From Maratus speciosus (taxonomy: Eukaryota > Arthropoda > Arachnida > Araneae > Salticidae), in contig OZ010791.1 in the NCBI GenBank assembly GCA_963932465.1, positions 321,528,283-321,592,282 of the forward strand: a stretch of DNA of 64,000 nt, given 5' to 3'. Under the pieces are notes generated by a model. It had not been told where the DNA came from, ran no database searches, and worked only from the letters and a program-made list of their open reading frames with translations. Position numbers and translations under genes: made by a program. Positions 33,283 through 45,419 of the stretch are shown here, piece by piece (the first letter of the stretch is position 1; every line of letters starts with the position of its first letter).

Positions 33283-34229
33283 TAGTATTTTTATTAATAA
33301 TAATTACTCGATCGCATCTCGCACCTAATAGCGAAAGCCTATAATCCTAAAAATAGTAATATTTTTAAATTAAGATTTCTAAAGAAAATATTCTCATTCA
33401 ATTTTTGTTATCGCAAAAATTCATCTTATTAACACATATTTTGCTAATTTTAAAAGATTTCTTCAATGCATGCATAAAAATTAATTGAAAGCATATTCCT
33501 TTCTTCCAGATTCCAGTAGGTAAAAAAAAAAGTTCTTGGGAATAAAAAGGCCGAAGAATATTTAACTTTATTTTAGTTGTTATTTATTTTTATTTTAGCA
33601 GCATACGTTCTTTATCACTAAAGAAATTTATTCAATTATTATTAAATGTTTTATAGTTGATTTGGTATAGGACAGAACACAAACTTTCAATATTAACCCT
33701 TACTTTTAATACCAGAATACGGATCTAGACTCTCAAATTAAATACCGTTAATCAGAAAATATCATCAGTACTGAAAAACTACAGCAATTTAACATTTCAT
33801 AAAATACAAATAACACTAGTCAACAAATTTTAACTTTTTTTTCTGTATCTGGCTTGTAAATGGGTGCATTTAACTAATATTAAGGTGCTAAATTCAGTAT
33901 AATAATCAGATTCTCTAAATCACGTCACGCTTATTAGATACAAGGCAGTTACGTAAAGACAAAAGTGACATATTTGTCAAAAATTGACCGTTTGAAATGC
34001 AAACAAAACATAATAGTTATCAGTAAAAAAGAATTCTTGATTACTTAACAAAAGTTGTGAACAAATGCGAGCAGATATCTTTCTGCTCTGTTTGCTCTCT
34101 TTCTGAGTAGATAGCTATTAACTGTGCACCAGAACAAATACTGTTGCACAATAACCCATAATGTTAATATTAACAATTTATTTTTCAAAATAGGATGATG
34201 TCTTTCTTGATCACAGTGCTTTCCTTTTG
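33283..34229. other. Unassigned AT-rich DNA
   Basis: No supported gene, and no matching downstream exon of the BED-like fragment could be recognised. Confidence 0.35.
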
Positions 34230-34421
34230 TTAGAGTCGAATCATTATCCTAAACAGAAACCAACAGTATTCACCCATCATTGCAGGATTCCAACGTCCTT
34301 GATAACGATGTTCCATAGCAAGAATGTCTTGGTGAAAGCGTCCACCCTGTTCGTCACTCACCGCACCCAAGTTTTGTGAAAAAAAGTCCAGGTGGGAGTG
34401 CAAAAAATGTTTAGTGACATT
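34230..34421 (-). pseudogene. C-terminal fragment of a recurrent arthropod transposon-type protein
   Basis: A minus-strand frame of about 63 codons contains HSHLDFFSQNLGAVSDEQGG, RFHQDILAMEHRYQGRWN and EYCWFL, and ends at TAA 34230-34232. I recognise this combination (LGAVSDE..GERFHQDI..ME.RYQG.W) from many uncharacterised, multicopy arthropod proteins, but I am not sure of the superfamily. Stops lie immediately upstream, and the last residues look like read-through, so it is a broken fragment. Confidence 0.55.
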
Positions 34422-34633
34422 TTACTACCCATATTCATGTAGTCAACCAGTTGACTAGTCACTATAGAAGTATATCCATCGTGTTTTTTATTACCCTAAA
34501 ACCGAGAACAATGACTCTGAAAGATTTCCAAGCATCTAATTTAAGACTCGTGAACTTAGCCTGGAACGTTGGGTCTTATTTGTGGCCAAACAAATATACC
34601 CTCACTGTAAAAAAAACCATTGTAAATTTGCCA

Positions 34634-34784
34634 GCACAAACTCGATCACAGTGAATGGGTTGGCTGGCGTCCGAATTGCCAGCACATTGTGCTGTTAATT
34701 TTACGCAACTACTGTATTTTTCATGTTTATATAATCAGGAAACCAAAGAAAGATACAGCACATTCACTGTGATCGAGTTTGTGC
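34634..34784. repeat. Inverted repeat with exact 24-bp arms
   Basis: 34634-34657 and 34761-34784 are exact reverse complements (core ACTCGATCACAGTGAATG). The loop carries another small inverse pair around TGCCAGCACA. Probably the inner part of a small foldback element. Confidence 0.75.
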
Positions 34785-34789
34785 GCGAG

Positions 34790-36623
34790 ATGAACAGTAC
34801 TTTGTACTGTAAAAATGTCGTTTTTTTTTTGTTTGTTTTTTTCAGTGCTCCTTCATTTCTGCTGCACTCAATTTGGGAAATAGTTCCCGCAAATGCTTAA
34901 AGCCGTGGCCCTTTTTATCAAGAGCTTTTATAAAGTTTTTCATCAATCGCAACAATATATGAAGGGGAGGCAAATGATTTTACTCGGTTCAGCCAATGGT
35001 GTATTTTTGATATTTTTCTCTCCAGGAACGTGTAATTCCCTCATAGACCATAATTTCGCTTTGTTATGTTTCTTTGTATCTCGGCTATCCCATAGGCACA
35101 TAAAAAGCAGAATTTTGTAAACCACGTTATTTTTACCCCTAAGGGGGGTAAAAAAGAGAACGAACTTTTAAAAAATTCCCCAAAAATCTGATTTTATAGT
35201 TATTTTTCAACTGAAAACATATTTTAGTGTATTTTTGTATGCTTAATCGAATGGTACTAACCAAATTCTTTTAAGTTCAATAGTTCGTGAGATATTTCAT
35301 ATTTTTCTAATTTGGGTTGTCTTTGGCGCCAAAACCTCGAAATATCTAACATTATAAGTGATAATTCATTCATATTAATTCATATTGTACATCCGTTACT
35401 GTAGCAACGGAAGAAATTCAAATTAGATCTTTTTGTTAATTCTTTTGGTTAAAGAATTAAAATGGGTATATGAGTTTGAGAAAAATAATTAATTACAAAT
35501 GCCTTGAAAGAAAGAAATATATATATTGATTTTATTTAAAACACAATGAAGCGATCCACTGTGAAATTAACATTATAAAACGAAAATATTTGAAAACGAA
35601 AGCAATGGTTGAACGACTTAAAAAATTTTTTGGTACTTAAATCCGAGCCATGTCAGATACAACTGCGCCACGCATGGCGACAATTACTCTGATTACAGCA
35701 AACCTTACTACTTTTTATCCATTTGATAGTTTATTTATTATAGTTTTAAATTTATTTCATTATTATAGTTTTTTTAATTATAGTTTATAGTATGTAGTTT
35801 TATGTTATATATTATATTTTATTCATTTATTTACTTTAAAAAATTTGTCATTTTTAACAAGGCTATTTATGTATTTAAGAATGTTAAATTACTGTTTTGA
35901 ACGCAACTGACAAACGATAAACAAGATTAGCAATTGTCAACCATTTTTGGTGATCTGTCTCATGGTCCAAATAATACGTAAGTACCACTTTTTTCAATGG
36001 AAGAATTTGGAATTGAAATAACACATCGCTATTTATCATTTGCTCCTAGATAAGAAGAAAACATGGGTACTTTTATGCCAGCCGTGTGTAAATCTCGCCA
36101 TTACCATTTTAAAAAATGCCAATAGGCGTAGTTACATTTCACGTATGTAAATTAAAAAGAATTCTTTGTTTTAAGTTATGGCATTATTTCCTACTATTGT
36201 TTTATTTTTCAGTTTTGTTTCAGAAATTAGTGTAAGGCATGTATTTTAAATTAATATATATTTTAAATGAAATGAGTGAAACGTTTGTATTTTGAATGAA
36301 AATAATAAAATAAGAATAAGGTATGGAAACAATCCTTGTTGATTTATTACTTACGCCCGGCTAACATAAAAGTATCACAGAAGCTATATATTCATCTTTC
36401 TTTGGGTAGTTGTTCATGGGATTCCTGGTTAATCTTCCGTAATCGGATAAATCACCAATCGGTGTATTAGCTACAATGTTGAAAGCATCGTTTAGGTATG
36501 AAGCGAAAACTTCACGATGCATTCTTAATAGAATGCATCGTGAATGCATCGTGTGCAGAAAATCGTATCATCATCATCTACTACATATTTAAAACGGAAA
36601 ATTTACATTTCATTCCGATTTGT
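34790..36623. other. AT-rich stretch with half a MITE-2
   Basis: About 35870-35986 matches the right half of MITE-2 (TTACTGTTTTGAACG..., ending AATAATACGTAAGTACC). Its left half is missing. A 62-codon minus frame at 36361-36549 is unsupported. No gene. Confidence 0.5.
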
Positions 36624-36832
36624 CCCCACTAAAAATAATCTGTAGAAAATCTGTAGGTAATTGGCCCAAAAATCTGTAGGTAATTTCTGCAGAAATTCTT
36701 AGGAATATCTTTAAAAATTCTGTAGATATTTTTAAAATAAAGCTAAATCTTCAAAATTACTACAGATTTCTGTAGACTATCTGTAGAAAATGGATATTTC
36801 TTCAGATAATCCTAAGATTATTTTTAGTGGGG
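36624..36832. mobile_element. MITE, 209 bp, 18-bp perfect inverted ends
   Basis: CCCCACTAAAAATAATCT at the left and its exact inverse at the right. The interior is built from CTGTAGA words. TGT flanks both sides, possibly a 3-bp target duplication. Confidence 0.82.
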
Positions 36833-36869
36833 TGTTTATAATATTTTGATAGGATATATCACTATTAGT

Positions 36870-38190
36870 TATGTAAAGTTTTTGGAACGGTTTTTGTGTA
36901 TACACACAGTGTTCTATACGTTGCTTAGATATAGAGATAAAGGAAAAGATTAAAAAATTAAGTGAACCTGATTATTAAAGGTAGCATTTAAAAAAAAATT
37001 CTATTGAACAGTTTTTGATCCAAGAGGCACTGTTACATAACTTTTCAGGAATGGTTTTAGTATATAACATTTCATTATATGTTGCTTAGTTATAGAGCTA
37101 TTGGAGAAGTTATACAGAAAAGTGAACTCAATTATGAAAAATATATCTACTGTAATTATATAAAATGAAAATTTGTCTTTTCTTCCACCCGTTTATAACT
37201 TGCGTTTTGCTGGGGCTTACACTGTTAGTTAGATATTTTTTTTGTGGATGATTGGTACTCCTTGCGTGATTGGTACTTCTTGCATGGATGGTACTTCTCT
37301 GTAGTGAAGTTTACTTCTGGGTTATTGTTTTTTCTGAAGCACAAAGTTGACAACAAATCAGATTGCTGAAAATCATATTACAAGAGAAAGTTCCAAAACT
37401 AGGTGAACCCGATTTTGAAAGATTACCTTTTATTTAAAGTTCTACTGAACGTATTTTGATTAGAGTTGCACAGTTAGGTAATATTTCAGGGATTGTTTCA
37501 ATATTTAACATAACATATTCTACATTTTTAGTTATGGAGCCATGAGGAAAGTTCTCAGTAGTGTAGTTGTAAAATAAGTAGGATAAAATCTACAGGCAGA
37601 GGGTATATACTAGAGATCATACATGTTATAGATTTGGAGAGTGTGCAGAGTTAAAAAAAAAAACAGAAGGTCTACGGCGTATAGCCTACGCTACATTCCT
37701 GCAATCACGTTAACGCGGTTATGAAAGATATATTTAACTATCACTCCACACATAAAACACAAATAGCAATTTCGGTCCGACCACTTACAACTTGAGTTCT
37801 TTTGAGTTGATTTTGAGAAGACTTAATTATTAGATAAATTTTCAAGAAAGGGTTTCGTATATAACACATATCATTCTACGTTGCTTAGTTATAGAATTAT
37901 ATGCGAAAGTTCTTTAATCAGCGAACCCTATTTTGTAAGATTAGCCTTTTCAAAAGGTTCTGCTGAGTTGAGTTCGTTGGAATTAGCACTGGTTGTTAGA
38001 TAATTTTTCAGGAAAGGTTTTAGTATATAACACATATTGTTCTACATTGCTTTGCTATAGATATATAGGTGAATGTTTTATAATCTGGTGAACCCGATTA
38101 TGAAAAATTCGTCTTATTAGAAGGTTCTACTGAACGGATTTTGATGAGATTTGCATTTTTAAATTTTCAGGGATGATTTTAATATGCTAC
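36870..38190 (+). repeat. Degenerate tandem array, ~160-bp unit
   Basis: The words 'ttctac.ttgcttagttatagag', 'gtgaacccgatt.tgaaa' and 'ggttctactgaacg.attttgat' recur in order with key words at about 36921, 37080, 37527, 37876 and 38043. Spacing of neighbours is 159-167 bp. Units are strongly diverged. Confidence 0.65.
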
Positions 38191-38429
38191 GTATTGTTCT
38201 TTTCCATATACAATTGTAAATTAATCAACTAAAAGATTTGCTTCTTAGTAGTCCAAATTTTGTCTGACCCATTAGAAGGTATAAAACCGTAATGGCGTTC
38301 ATATGGTTTTCAGCAATGCGAAGATCATTGGAGATAAATGTATATATTGGTATAAAACACAATATCAAATACAACGATATATTTCGTTTGGAGAAACCGA
38401 CTAGCGTAGCGTGCAAAGGCTGCTAGTGT

Positions 38430-38900
38430 ATTGGATTTGATAGATATATATCTGAGATGCACTACAAGATATTTACTATAGAATATGATGTACATAGCAT
38501 TCTTCATTTCATCACATGGACACACAAAATAATTCGGTTACAATACAATACACTATGAATTGCTGGAAGTAAGTTTTCTATTGTGCTACGTATTTTTAAA
38601 TTCAACTTTTTTTGCATATTTCTTAGTGCGTATAAATTCTACTGACCACATACAGGGCATCACAAAACATCTGAAGTACATTTCCGTTTATTAATTAAAA
38701 TTGCTGAAGGGGAATTTTTTAACACTGATATAAGTTTTCTAATTGAACTAAATTTTACCACACTATGTATTATTTTATAAACCTATAATTCATGTACAGG
38801 GTGGCACAAAAAACTCAGATCTTTTTTTCATATTTCGATAAGAATTGATGAAATTGTGTTTTCAAATGTGATCTGTGTTTTACAAAATGTTTATTTAGAC
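38430..38900 (+). repeat. Family C diverged repeat
   Basis: Repeated 'caca.ggacacacaaaa.aattc', 'tacagggcatcacaaaac' and 'tacagggtggcacaaaa' words about 140 bp apart. They resemble blocks at 7650-8100 and, inverted, at 44750-45170 and 50290-50700. Confidence 0.5.
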
Positions 38901-40293
38901 AACCTATTTCACTTTAATAAGACGTGAAGTTTTATTCAGAACGTTTTGGAGAGTGTTTCATAATATATGTTTAAAGCATGACTTTACGTTCTTGGTTTTT
39001 TTTTCCTTTTTTTTTTCTTTTAAACACGGAACCTACGGTCTCATAATAAGAAGCGAAATTAAAGTTTTATCTGAAAAAAAAATTAAATGGAGTGGAATGC
39101 ATTTTTATATTTTTTAAAAAATTTAAAGGATTTAAAGTTTTTTAAAAGTCTCGGTCAAAATATGTCAGCATGTTAAAGACCATTTGAAACTGAGAAATGA
39201 ATTGGAATTTTATGCATATGAAAGAAGTTCTCAGAAAACATTTATATCAACTGCAAAACATCGATTTGCCGTGAGAACAAAAATGTTTAAACAAAGGTTA
39301 ACAAATAAACTGGTATGTGTTTAAAAACTTATTATATGATTTTCTCCTATATTAAATACAAACGAAAAAAAATTAATATCTTCAGAAAAGCTTTTCGAAC
39401 AAAGAAAAGCTAAATTACATTTTCTTGAATAACGTAATGGCGTAAGAAAATACGATAAAATAAACAAATGCACCTAACTTCAGAAAGAAATAATTTCAAA
39501 AGAAATTAAAATTCATAAAAAAAATATGGGAAAGATAAAAGCAGATGAAATAAATCAATAGAGCGAGACAGTTTTCATAACTTTTGTTAGCACATAGAGA
39601 AAAGCACTATTAAAAATGTTCATTCTAAATTCACGAATGCATTAATAACATTTACAAGATAATTTTACAGCTGTCATTTACGGTTGTATGACAAACGGAA
39701 ATGCATTAAAATATTTTTTGCCAGTGAAAATGGTTCATATCTTTATTTCATTTTTATTCTTGATTATTTATTGAGACAAGCCTTATTGATTTGGTTGCTG
39801 TAAAACAATTTTTTAAAATATGAACAGCTAAATGGATGAACATGTTAAGTAACAAAAATTACATTTCAAGAAATTTGAGGTGAAAGTTTTTGCTGTAAAT
39901 TTTAATGATTTATTTTCTGTTTGATACCATGTGTTTAAAATATTAACAGGTATGGTATTAAACTCTCTTAGAAAAACTTATTCATATTTAATTTTCAAAT
40001 ATTAAATTTTATTAATATTATTGACATTATTAAATATTAAAATATTAAATATTAATGAATAATCTCTTAAATCTTCAAGACTAAATAGAATCTTAGTATT
40101 TTAGCTTCACCATGTGATAGGATACCTCATAACGCTTTCATCCAAAAGATAAAAAAATAGATAGAAAATATAGCACAACATATTCATCCACTCAGCTCTT
40201 CAATTATGTTGTGACGGATCAAGATCATTAAGATTTGCATTATGGATACGCTACGGATTATATATATGTTTGATAACCATATATGGTTGGCAT
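38901..40293. other. Unassigned AT-rich DNA
   Basis: No gene or element recognised. Confidence 0.35.
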
Positions 40294-40377
40294 CAGGGCT
40301 GGGAAAACTACTTTTTTAATAGCGAACTATAACTACAAATCCTTTATCAAAAATGTAGTTAACTACAACTGCAACTA
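40294..40377 (+). mobile_element. hAT-like terminal sequence, interrupted by Tigger
   Basis: CAGGGCTGGGAAAACTACTT followed by 'aactacaactgcaacta' words is the look of a hAT-type end. The sequence is cut at a TA by the Tigger element and resumes at 43163 (CTTGTTTTAACTAGTCGG). The opposite end and its 8-bp duplication were not found. Confidence 0.4.
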
Positions 40378-40622
40378 CAGTAGAACCTCTTTTATCCGAA
40401 ACTCTTTTAACCGAAATCCATTTTAAAGCCTTTTTTTTACACTATCGCATTCATTGTGTGCAAGCGGTCCTTTACGAACCACAAGTACAAATAAATAATT
40501 TGGATCCCTTTCTTAGAATTCCTTTGAATTTAACTTGAGCTCCCGTAAGCTGCGGAGCGAACTAGAACACAGTAAGAGGAGGGAGAGCCGAAATGTGTGA
40601 ATGTGGTCTAGCAGACGAATAA

Positions 40623-40784
40623 AACGAAGAAATTAGCAATTCTGAAGCTTTTGAATGTTTTGTAAAAGGATTGGCATGGCTGAAGCAGCGGAAAGACTAT
40701 GATGCGGGTGAACAAATAGTATTAAATAAACAGTCAAGTGCGAGTATTACTCACGCACAGAGGGTTCCGTACAATATTACATGA
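40623..40784 (+). pseudogene. Tigger transposase C-terminal remnant
   Basis: A 53-codon frame containing EEISNSEAFECFVKGLAWLK resembles the C-terminal helix after the DDE domain of Tigger/CENP-B-type transposases. It is preceded directly by a stop. The DDE core and helix-turn-helix are missing, so an internal deletion removed most of the gene. Confidence 0.55.
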
Positions 40785-40879
40785 ATTAGTAAGTGTATTA
40801 TTAAAAAATACCGTTGCTAAAAGAATAATAAGACTTTGTAAAAACTATACAATGTAGCGTTGGGTATAGCTGTATAGTA

Positions 40880-41883
40880 TACAGGGTACAAAGGAAAGTC
40901 CCTTTAACCTGAAAATACTTGGGAACGGAGACAGCTACAGCGATACGAGTGAGGTAAAGGTACAGTAAAGCGACTACTCCCGACCTAATGCAAAAGATAG
41001 CAGTACTCCTAGTGGCGAAATTTAGAAGACAGCCATTGCAAATTGAAAACGAAAAGAAGTAGAGGAAATTTTCCAATTAGAAAGTTTTAGAGCATCAATT
41101 AATTAGTACAAAACGACATTTAGTTTACACGGATTAGATAAATCGTCGCCTGCATACCAAAAATGTCCGAAATCGATGAGCGACGACTCAACTTTGCCTA
41201 TTCATATTCCGGAAATGTAGCAGTGTACAATTGCGGATTGGGGCGTTGTACTGCGCTGTAACGTCTGTAAAGATTTAATTTCCAATGCATTTAAAATTTT
41301 AGAATAACCCTTTCAGGGCCAGAAGAATTCTCTTCGTAATAATTGACTGACACCAGAATATTCAAACGAATTTCTCAGAAAACAAAACCCCGCTAATTTG
41401 CAGTTTCATTACAAAAGCAAAATTTTATTAAAATATTCTTGGTGCCATTTGTCAGTTTTGAAATTAAAAGTAGGTGACTAGACCGTCTAGCCACCGCCCT
41501 TGAAAGGGTTAAATCTATGTCGTCGTATTGGAGAGGCTTGTAACAGACGTTCCATGCTGAGAAATGTGCATGCAGAATTACTCTCACGAATACAAACGTG
41601 TAGGGTAAACAGGCGAAGATTTATCTTATCCATGTAAACCAAATGTCGTATTCTATTAATTAATCGATGCTCTAAGACTTTCTAACTGGAAATTTTGCTC
41701 TATCTCTTTTCGTTTTCGATTTGAAGTGGCTATCTTCCAAATTTCGCCACTAGGGGGTGCTGCTGTCGTTTTCATTAAATCGGGCGTAGTCGCTTTACTA
41801 TACCGTTACCTCACTTGCATAGCTGTAGCTCTCTCCGTTCACAAGTATTTTCAGGTTAAAGGGACTTTCCTTTGCACCTTGTA
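40880..41883. mobile_element. Foldback MITE, 1004 bp, ~220-bp arms, TA duplication
   Basis: Ends TACAGGGTACAAAGGAAAGT and the inverse ...TTTCCTTTGCACCTTGTA, flanked by TA. Arms remain similar to about 41100 and from about 41660 (GAAAATACTTG, 'gtcgcttta', 'ttcgccac'). The 91-codon minus frame at 40801-41076 is an arm shadow. Confidence 0.82.
41308..41508. mobile_element. piggyBac-like MITE, 201 bp
   Basis: CCCTTTCAGGGC...GCCCTTGAAAGGG, with TTAA on the right (41509-41512) and ATAA on the left. CCC-starting ends next to TTAA are typical of piggyBac-type elements. It lies inside the loop of the 1004-bp foldback. Confidence 0.6.
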
Positions 41884-41989
41884 TACTAAAAAAGTATAAA
41901 TGGATATACCATGAAAGATATATGGAACCTAAATAATAGCAAATATAGCTATTCTGTATATTTGTTATTCCATATCGGTTTTTAGTTAA

Positions 41990-42248
41990 CCTTTAAAGAC
42001 ATAATAGGTGTACTGAGAGAGCCACTCAATTAAAACTAATCGCGAATCCCATAGTATTTATGTGATTAATTCTTATTAAATTAGTCTGTTTTTAACAATT
42101 TGACGTTTATTGCTTTTATATTGCTACTAGGCATTGCATTACATAAATATATCCTTAAAATTTGTTATCTAGGCTTTAAAAGCCGATGGAGCATAGAGTA
42201 CGCCGTCCCTGTCATTATGTATGTCCAAAGCGTCCGTGTCTTTAAGGG
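41990..42248. mobile_element. piggyBac-like MITE, 259 bp, perfect TTAA duplication
   Basis: CCTTTAAAGAC...GTCTTTAAGGG with TTAA at 41986-41989 and 42249-42252. The TTAA target and C-rich ends point to piggyBac mobilisation. Inside Tigger but outside the 1004-bp foldback. Confidence 0.7.
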
Positions 42249-43162
42249 TTAATATCTCGGCTAATTACCGACGTTTTTTCCGAAATTCATGACCAACAAT
42301 GCTTTTATACTTCTTTTATGATAGGTACCTCCAGCTCTGCTCAACACTTTTGCTGAAGCCCGTAAATCGAAATTTGATTGTAACGGAAAAATGCGATTTT
42401 CTCAAAAACTTTGTGACCTAGGGTAATCGCTATAATTTTCCTGCAAGGTTTAAATAAATGTCTACTACCTCTAATTTTTTCACAATTTTAGTTTCAATAG
42501 ATTCGGAATTAGATGGGGGAGGCACATATTTTTGCACTACATTTTCCACCATAACTTTGAAAATATAATACCTAAAATTAAATGAAATATATTTTTTATT
42601 TCAGCGTTACGAAAGCTTTCACAAGATATACAAAGAAATGATTTTTTTTTTCAAGTAACTTAATTAGCCCCTCTACATTTTTCCTAAATATATTTATGAA
42701 TATTTATTAATCTGTAAATATGTGGGTCAATATTCTATATTACTTCCCCAAATTTGAACTTTCCATATTGCATAGTTTGCGAGTAAAAGGGCTGTGACAG
42801 ACAGACACAGGAGTGATCTTATAATGGTTCCGTTTTTACTTTTTAAGTACGAAACCATAAAAAAGATTTCGTGATAGAGCTGCAAAGTAAATACAAACGA
42901 AACTGCGACAAACAAAACATTTTTTCAAACCCGTGTGATATATGTAAAAGGTACGTAATTTCAAAATTAAAATTCAGGTAATTTATTCTTGTTTCTATTT
43001 TGCTATTACTTTATTTTTATTCAGCACTTGTTACCATGATAAGAAATAGCGAATATATTTGTCCTTAATCTTAAATATGAAGCATTCTCGATTATCCGAA
43101 AATTTCGATTTTCCGATAGAGGGTCGGTCCCAATTACTTCGGATAATCGAGGTTCTACTGTA

Positions 43163-44737
43163 CTTGTTTTAACTAGTCGGATGTGCCAATCCCAAAATTT
43201 TCTTCTATCTCTTACATGTTAATCAGGTCTTAATTTCTAGCCAAAGAAGTACCGGAGCCATAATATTCTGCAGTACTAACAATTGTAGCGTGCCCTCTCC
43301 CACCGCCCCCCCCCCCTACCCGCGCCGTCATTCCAATCCGCCTATTTATATTTCGTAGATTATTTGAAAAATTTAAAGCATATATTTTTTTATTTTACAA
43401 ACAATAAAAAAAAAAATTAAATAAATATATCTGCATATACTTAGCTGTCAACTATTCCACTTTTTAGTTATCACACTATATGAATAGGAATCTTTGCCTA
43501 ATTTTAATAATCGCAGAATTCTGCGATTATGATTCAGAAATAGTGTTAACACAAAAAAGAAATAGTTCGTTGCTATGCTTTTCATTATTATGCTTTGCTA
43601 TGCTTATTCATTATTTATGTTCATAAATAATGAATGAACAAATCAATGAAATTCAAAAGTATTAATAAGAAAAATTTTCAGAAATTCTTACGCGCTAAGA
43701 ACTTTTTATTATTTTTATTATTATTATTATTATGCACCAATTTCTGTTCATTTCATCTATCAAAAGAGAAGTTTGGTATCAAATAAAAATTTACTTCATA
43801 CTGAAAAGGGTTCTTTTTTTTTTTTTCTCCTTCAACAAGCAAATCTGGTGGATACATTGAAAAAGTGCGTTTTATGAAAAAATGAATGAAATTTACAGAA
43901 ATTAATATTTATAGGCTGAAGAATGGAACAACGATTTCCAATTTCCTATAACAGGTGCATATCTATAACTATAATCGATTCCTTTCGCATAGCAATCTTT
44001 CGGACACCGTTTTCAGAAAGGTTCGATGTTTTTTATAGAAAAAGAGGGAAAACTGCTCGATTGTTTTCTATCAGCATAAGAATACATGATAATTATATGT
44101 ACTTATAAATGAAAGTTACTTCGCAAATGTGCAGATCAGAGCCTTAGCATAGCGTTCATGATGAAAAATAAATAGAAGAATCACCAACGTTATTTTCATA
44201 GTCGTACACAATATAAGAATAAAAACCTCAAACAAACAAAACTTCAAGCTGATGCTAGTTGACTAAAAACAGAAGAAAATATTCTTTTCAGGTTAGATAT
44301 CTAATGAAAAAAAATCATCCAATTAAAAAATATCCTACTGTCACAAAAGGAAATTGAACTGAAAGCAAATTAATCGATCGCTCTCTTGAGTGGCGCCCTA
44401 TCAATACGTCGCCGCCATCAAAACCAGACATAAATCTGCAAAAATAGCTAGAATAGAAAACACGTTTTCTGTTCTATACATTAATAAATAAAATTTTGAA
44501 AGTAAGGCAGATTGAGATAGAGCCAACCCAAGCCCAAAGACTGATATAAAAATTGAGTCCGTTTCACCTCCATCGCCTACGTGTGCGACACATTACGTCA
44601 CATATAAGTATTTTGATAGAAATTCTTGGTGGCACTCTATGTCATAAGAATTTTTTTCATCCCGATTTTCAAAATTTTAGGCTCAGTAGTTTAGGCTACG
44701 CGTTGATTAATACAAAATTCAGACTTTCTTATATATA
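43163..44737. other. AT-rich DNA with short palindromes
   Basis: Poly-C at about 43304-43317. A 24-bp perfect palindrome (ATAATCGCAGAATTCTGCGA plus TTAT) at 43507-43530. An inverted pair around ATTCATTATTTATG at about 43607-43636. (ATT)n at about 43708-43732. At 44738-44739 (minus) TCTATATATAAGAAAG resembles a Helitron 5' end, but no matching 3' end was found. No gene. Confidence 0.45.
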
Positions 44738-44749
44738 GATGAATAAAAT

Positions 44750-45170
44750 ACACCAAAAACGATTTTTCTCTGTAGACCATAATGTAATGGAATTCTTTGA
44801 GTGTCCCTGTAAATGAACGATGAATGCTATACATACCATATTCTACAGTAAGCATCTTGTAGTGTACTTCCAGAGGTATATATAAATGTCAATGAGTTTG
44901 AAATTGTGAAACATTATTAAAAACCACCGCAAACGATTTTTCTCCGTAGGCCGTAATGTAACGGAATTCTTTTGTATTTCCCTATAAAGGATCTGTAACT
45001 GCTACATTCTTCATTTTCAATACCGAACATGCTATAGTGAATACGAATAACATATATCAATTTCATGGTGATCCGATTATGGTTACGAGAGTTAGACCAC
45101 GGATAGACGGCAAAGAGACAAGCCGAAGTTATAAACACTTTTCAACTATGTTGGAAAGTGTTAAAAATGG
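44750..45170 (-). repeat. Family C diverged repeat
   Basis: Two ~170-bp blocks with 'tttctc.gtag.cc.taatgtaa.ggaattctttg' and 'ccctgtaaa' words, ending in 'ttagaccacggatagacgg' and 'caactatgttggaaagtgtt'. The same endings occur at 50640-50690 and, inverted, at 8300-8360. Confidence 0.6.
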
Positions 45171-45419
45171 GCTCTGGCGTAAAGGAGAAATATTTAGAAC
45201 ATAATATTTTCTAGGAAATCATTTATTTTATTAGCATCTGTAAAACCCTAAAATGTGTTTAATGTAATGTTTTCAACATTAGTAAACTACTATTATAATT
45301 TTTTTAAAAACTTTATCGATTTTTTAGCCCCCGATATGCTATTTCTTTTCTATTTGGAAACATTTTTTCAAAAAAGGTCGTTTTTCCGATAAAGTTTTTT
45401 CCCCCCTCATTTCAGCGCC

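Larger units (their letters stand above)
40378..43160 (+). mobile_element. Tigger/pogo-like element, 2783 bp, with nested insertions
   Basis: Ends CAGTAGAACCTC / GAGGTTCTACTG with a TA duplication (40376-40377, 43161-43162). CAGTAGAACCTCGATTATCC-type termini are characteristic of pogo/Tigger DNA transposons. Inside are a transposase remnant (40623-40784) and at least three other elements (40880-41883, 41308-41508, 41990-42248). The remainder is AT-rich with no intact frame. Confidence 0.85.

Noticed and set aside
44738..44739. Possible Helitron 5' end (TCTATATATAAG, minus strand)
   Set aside because: No matching hairpin-CTRR end could be paired with it within the window.
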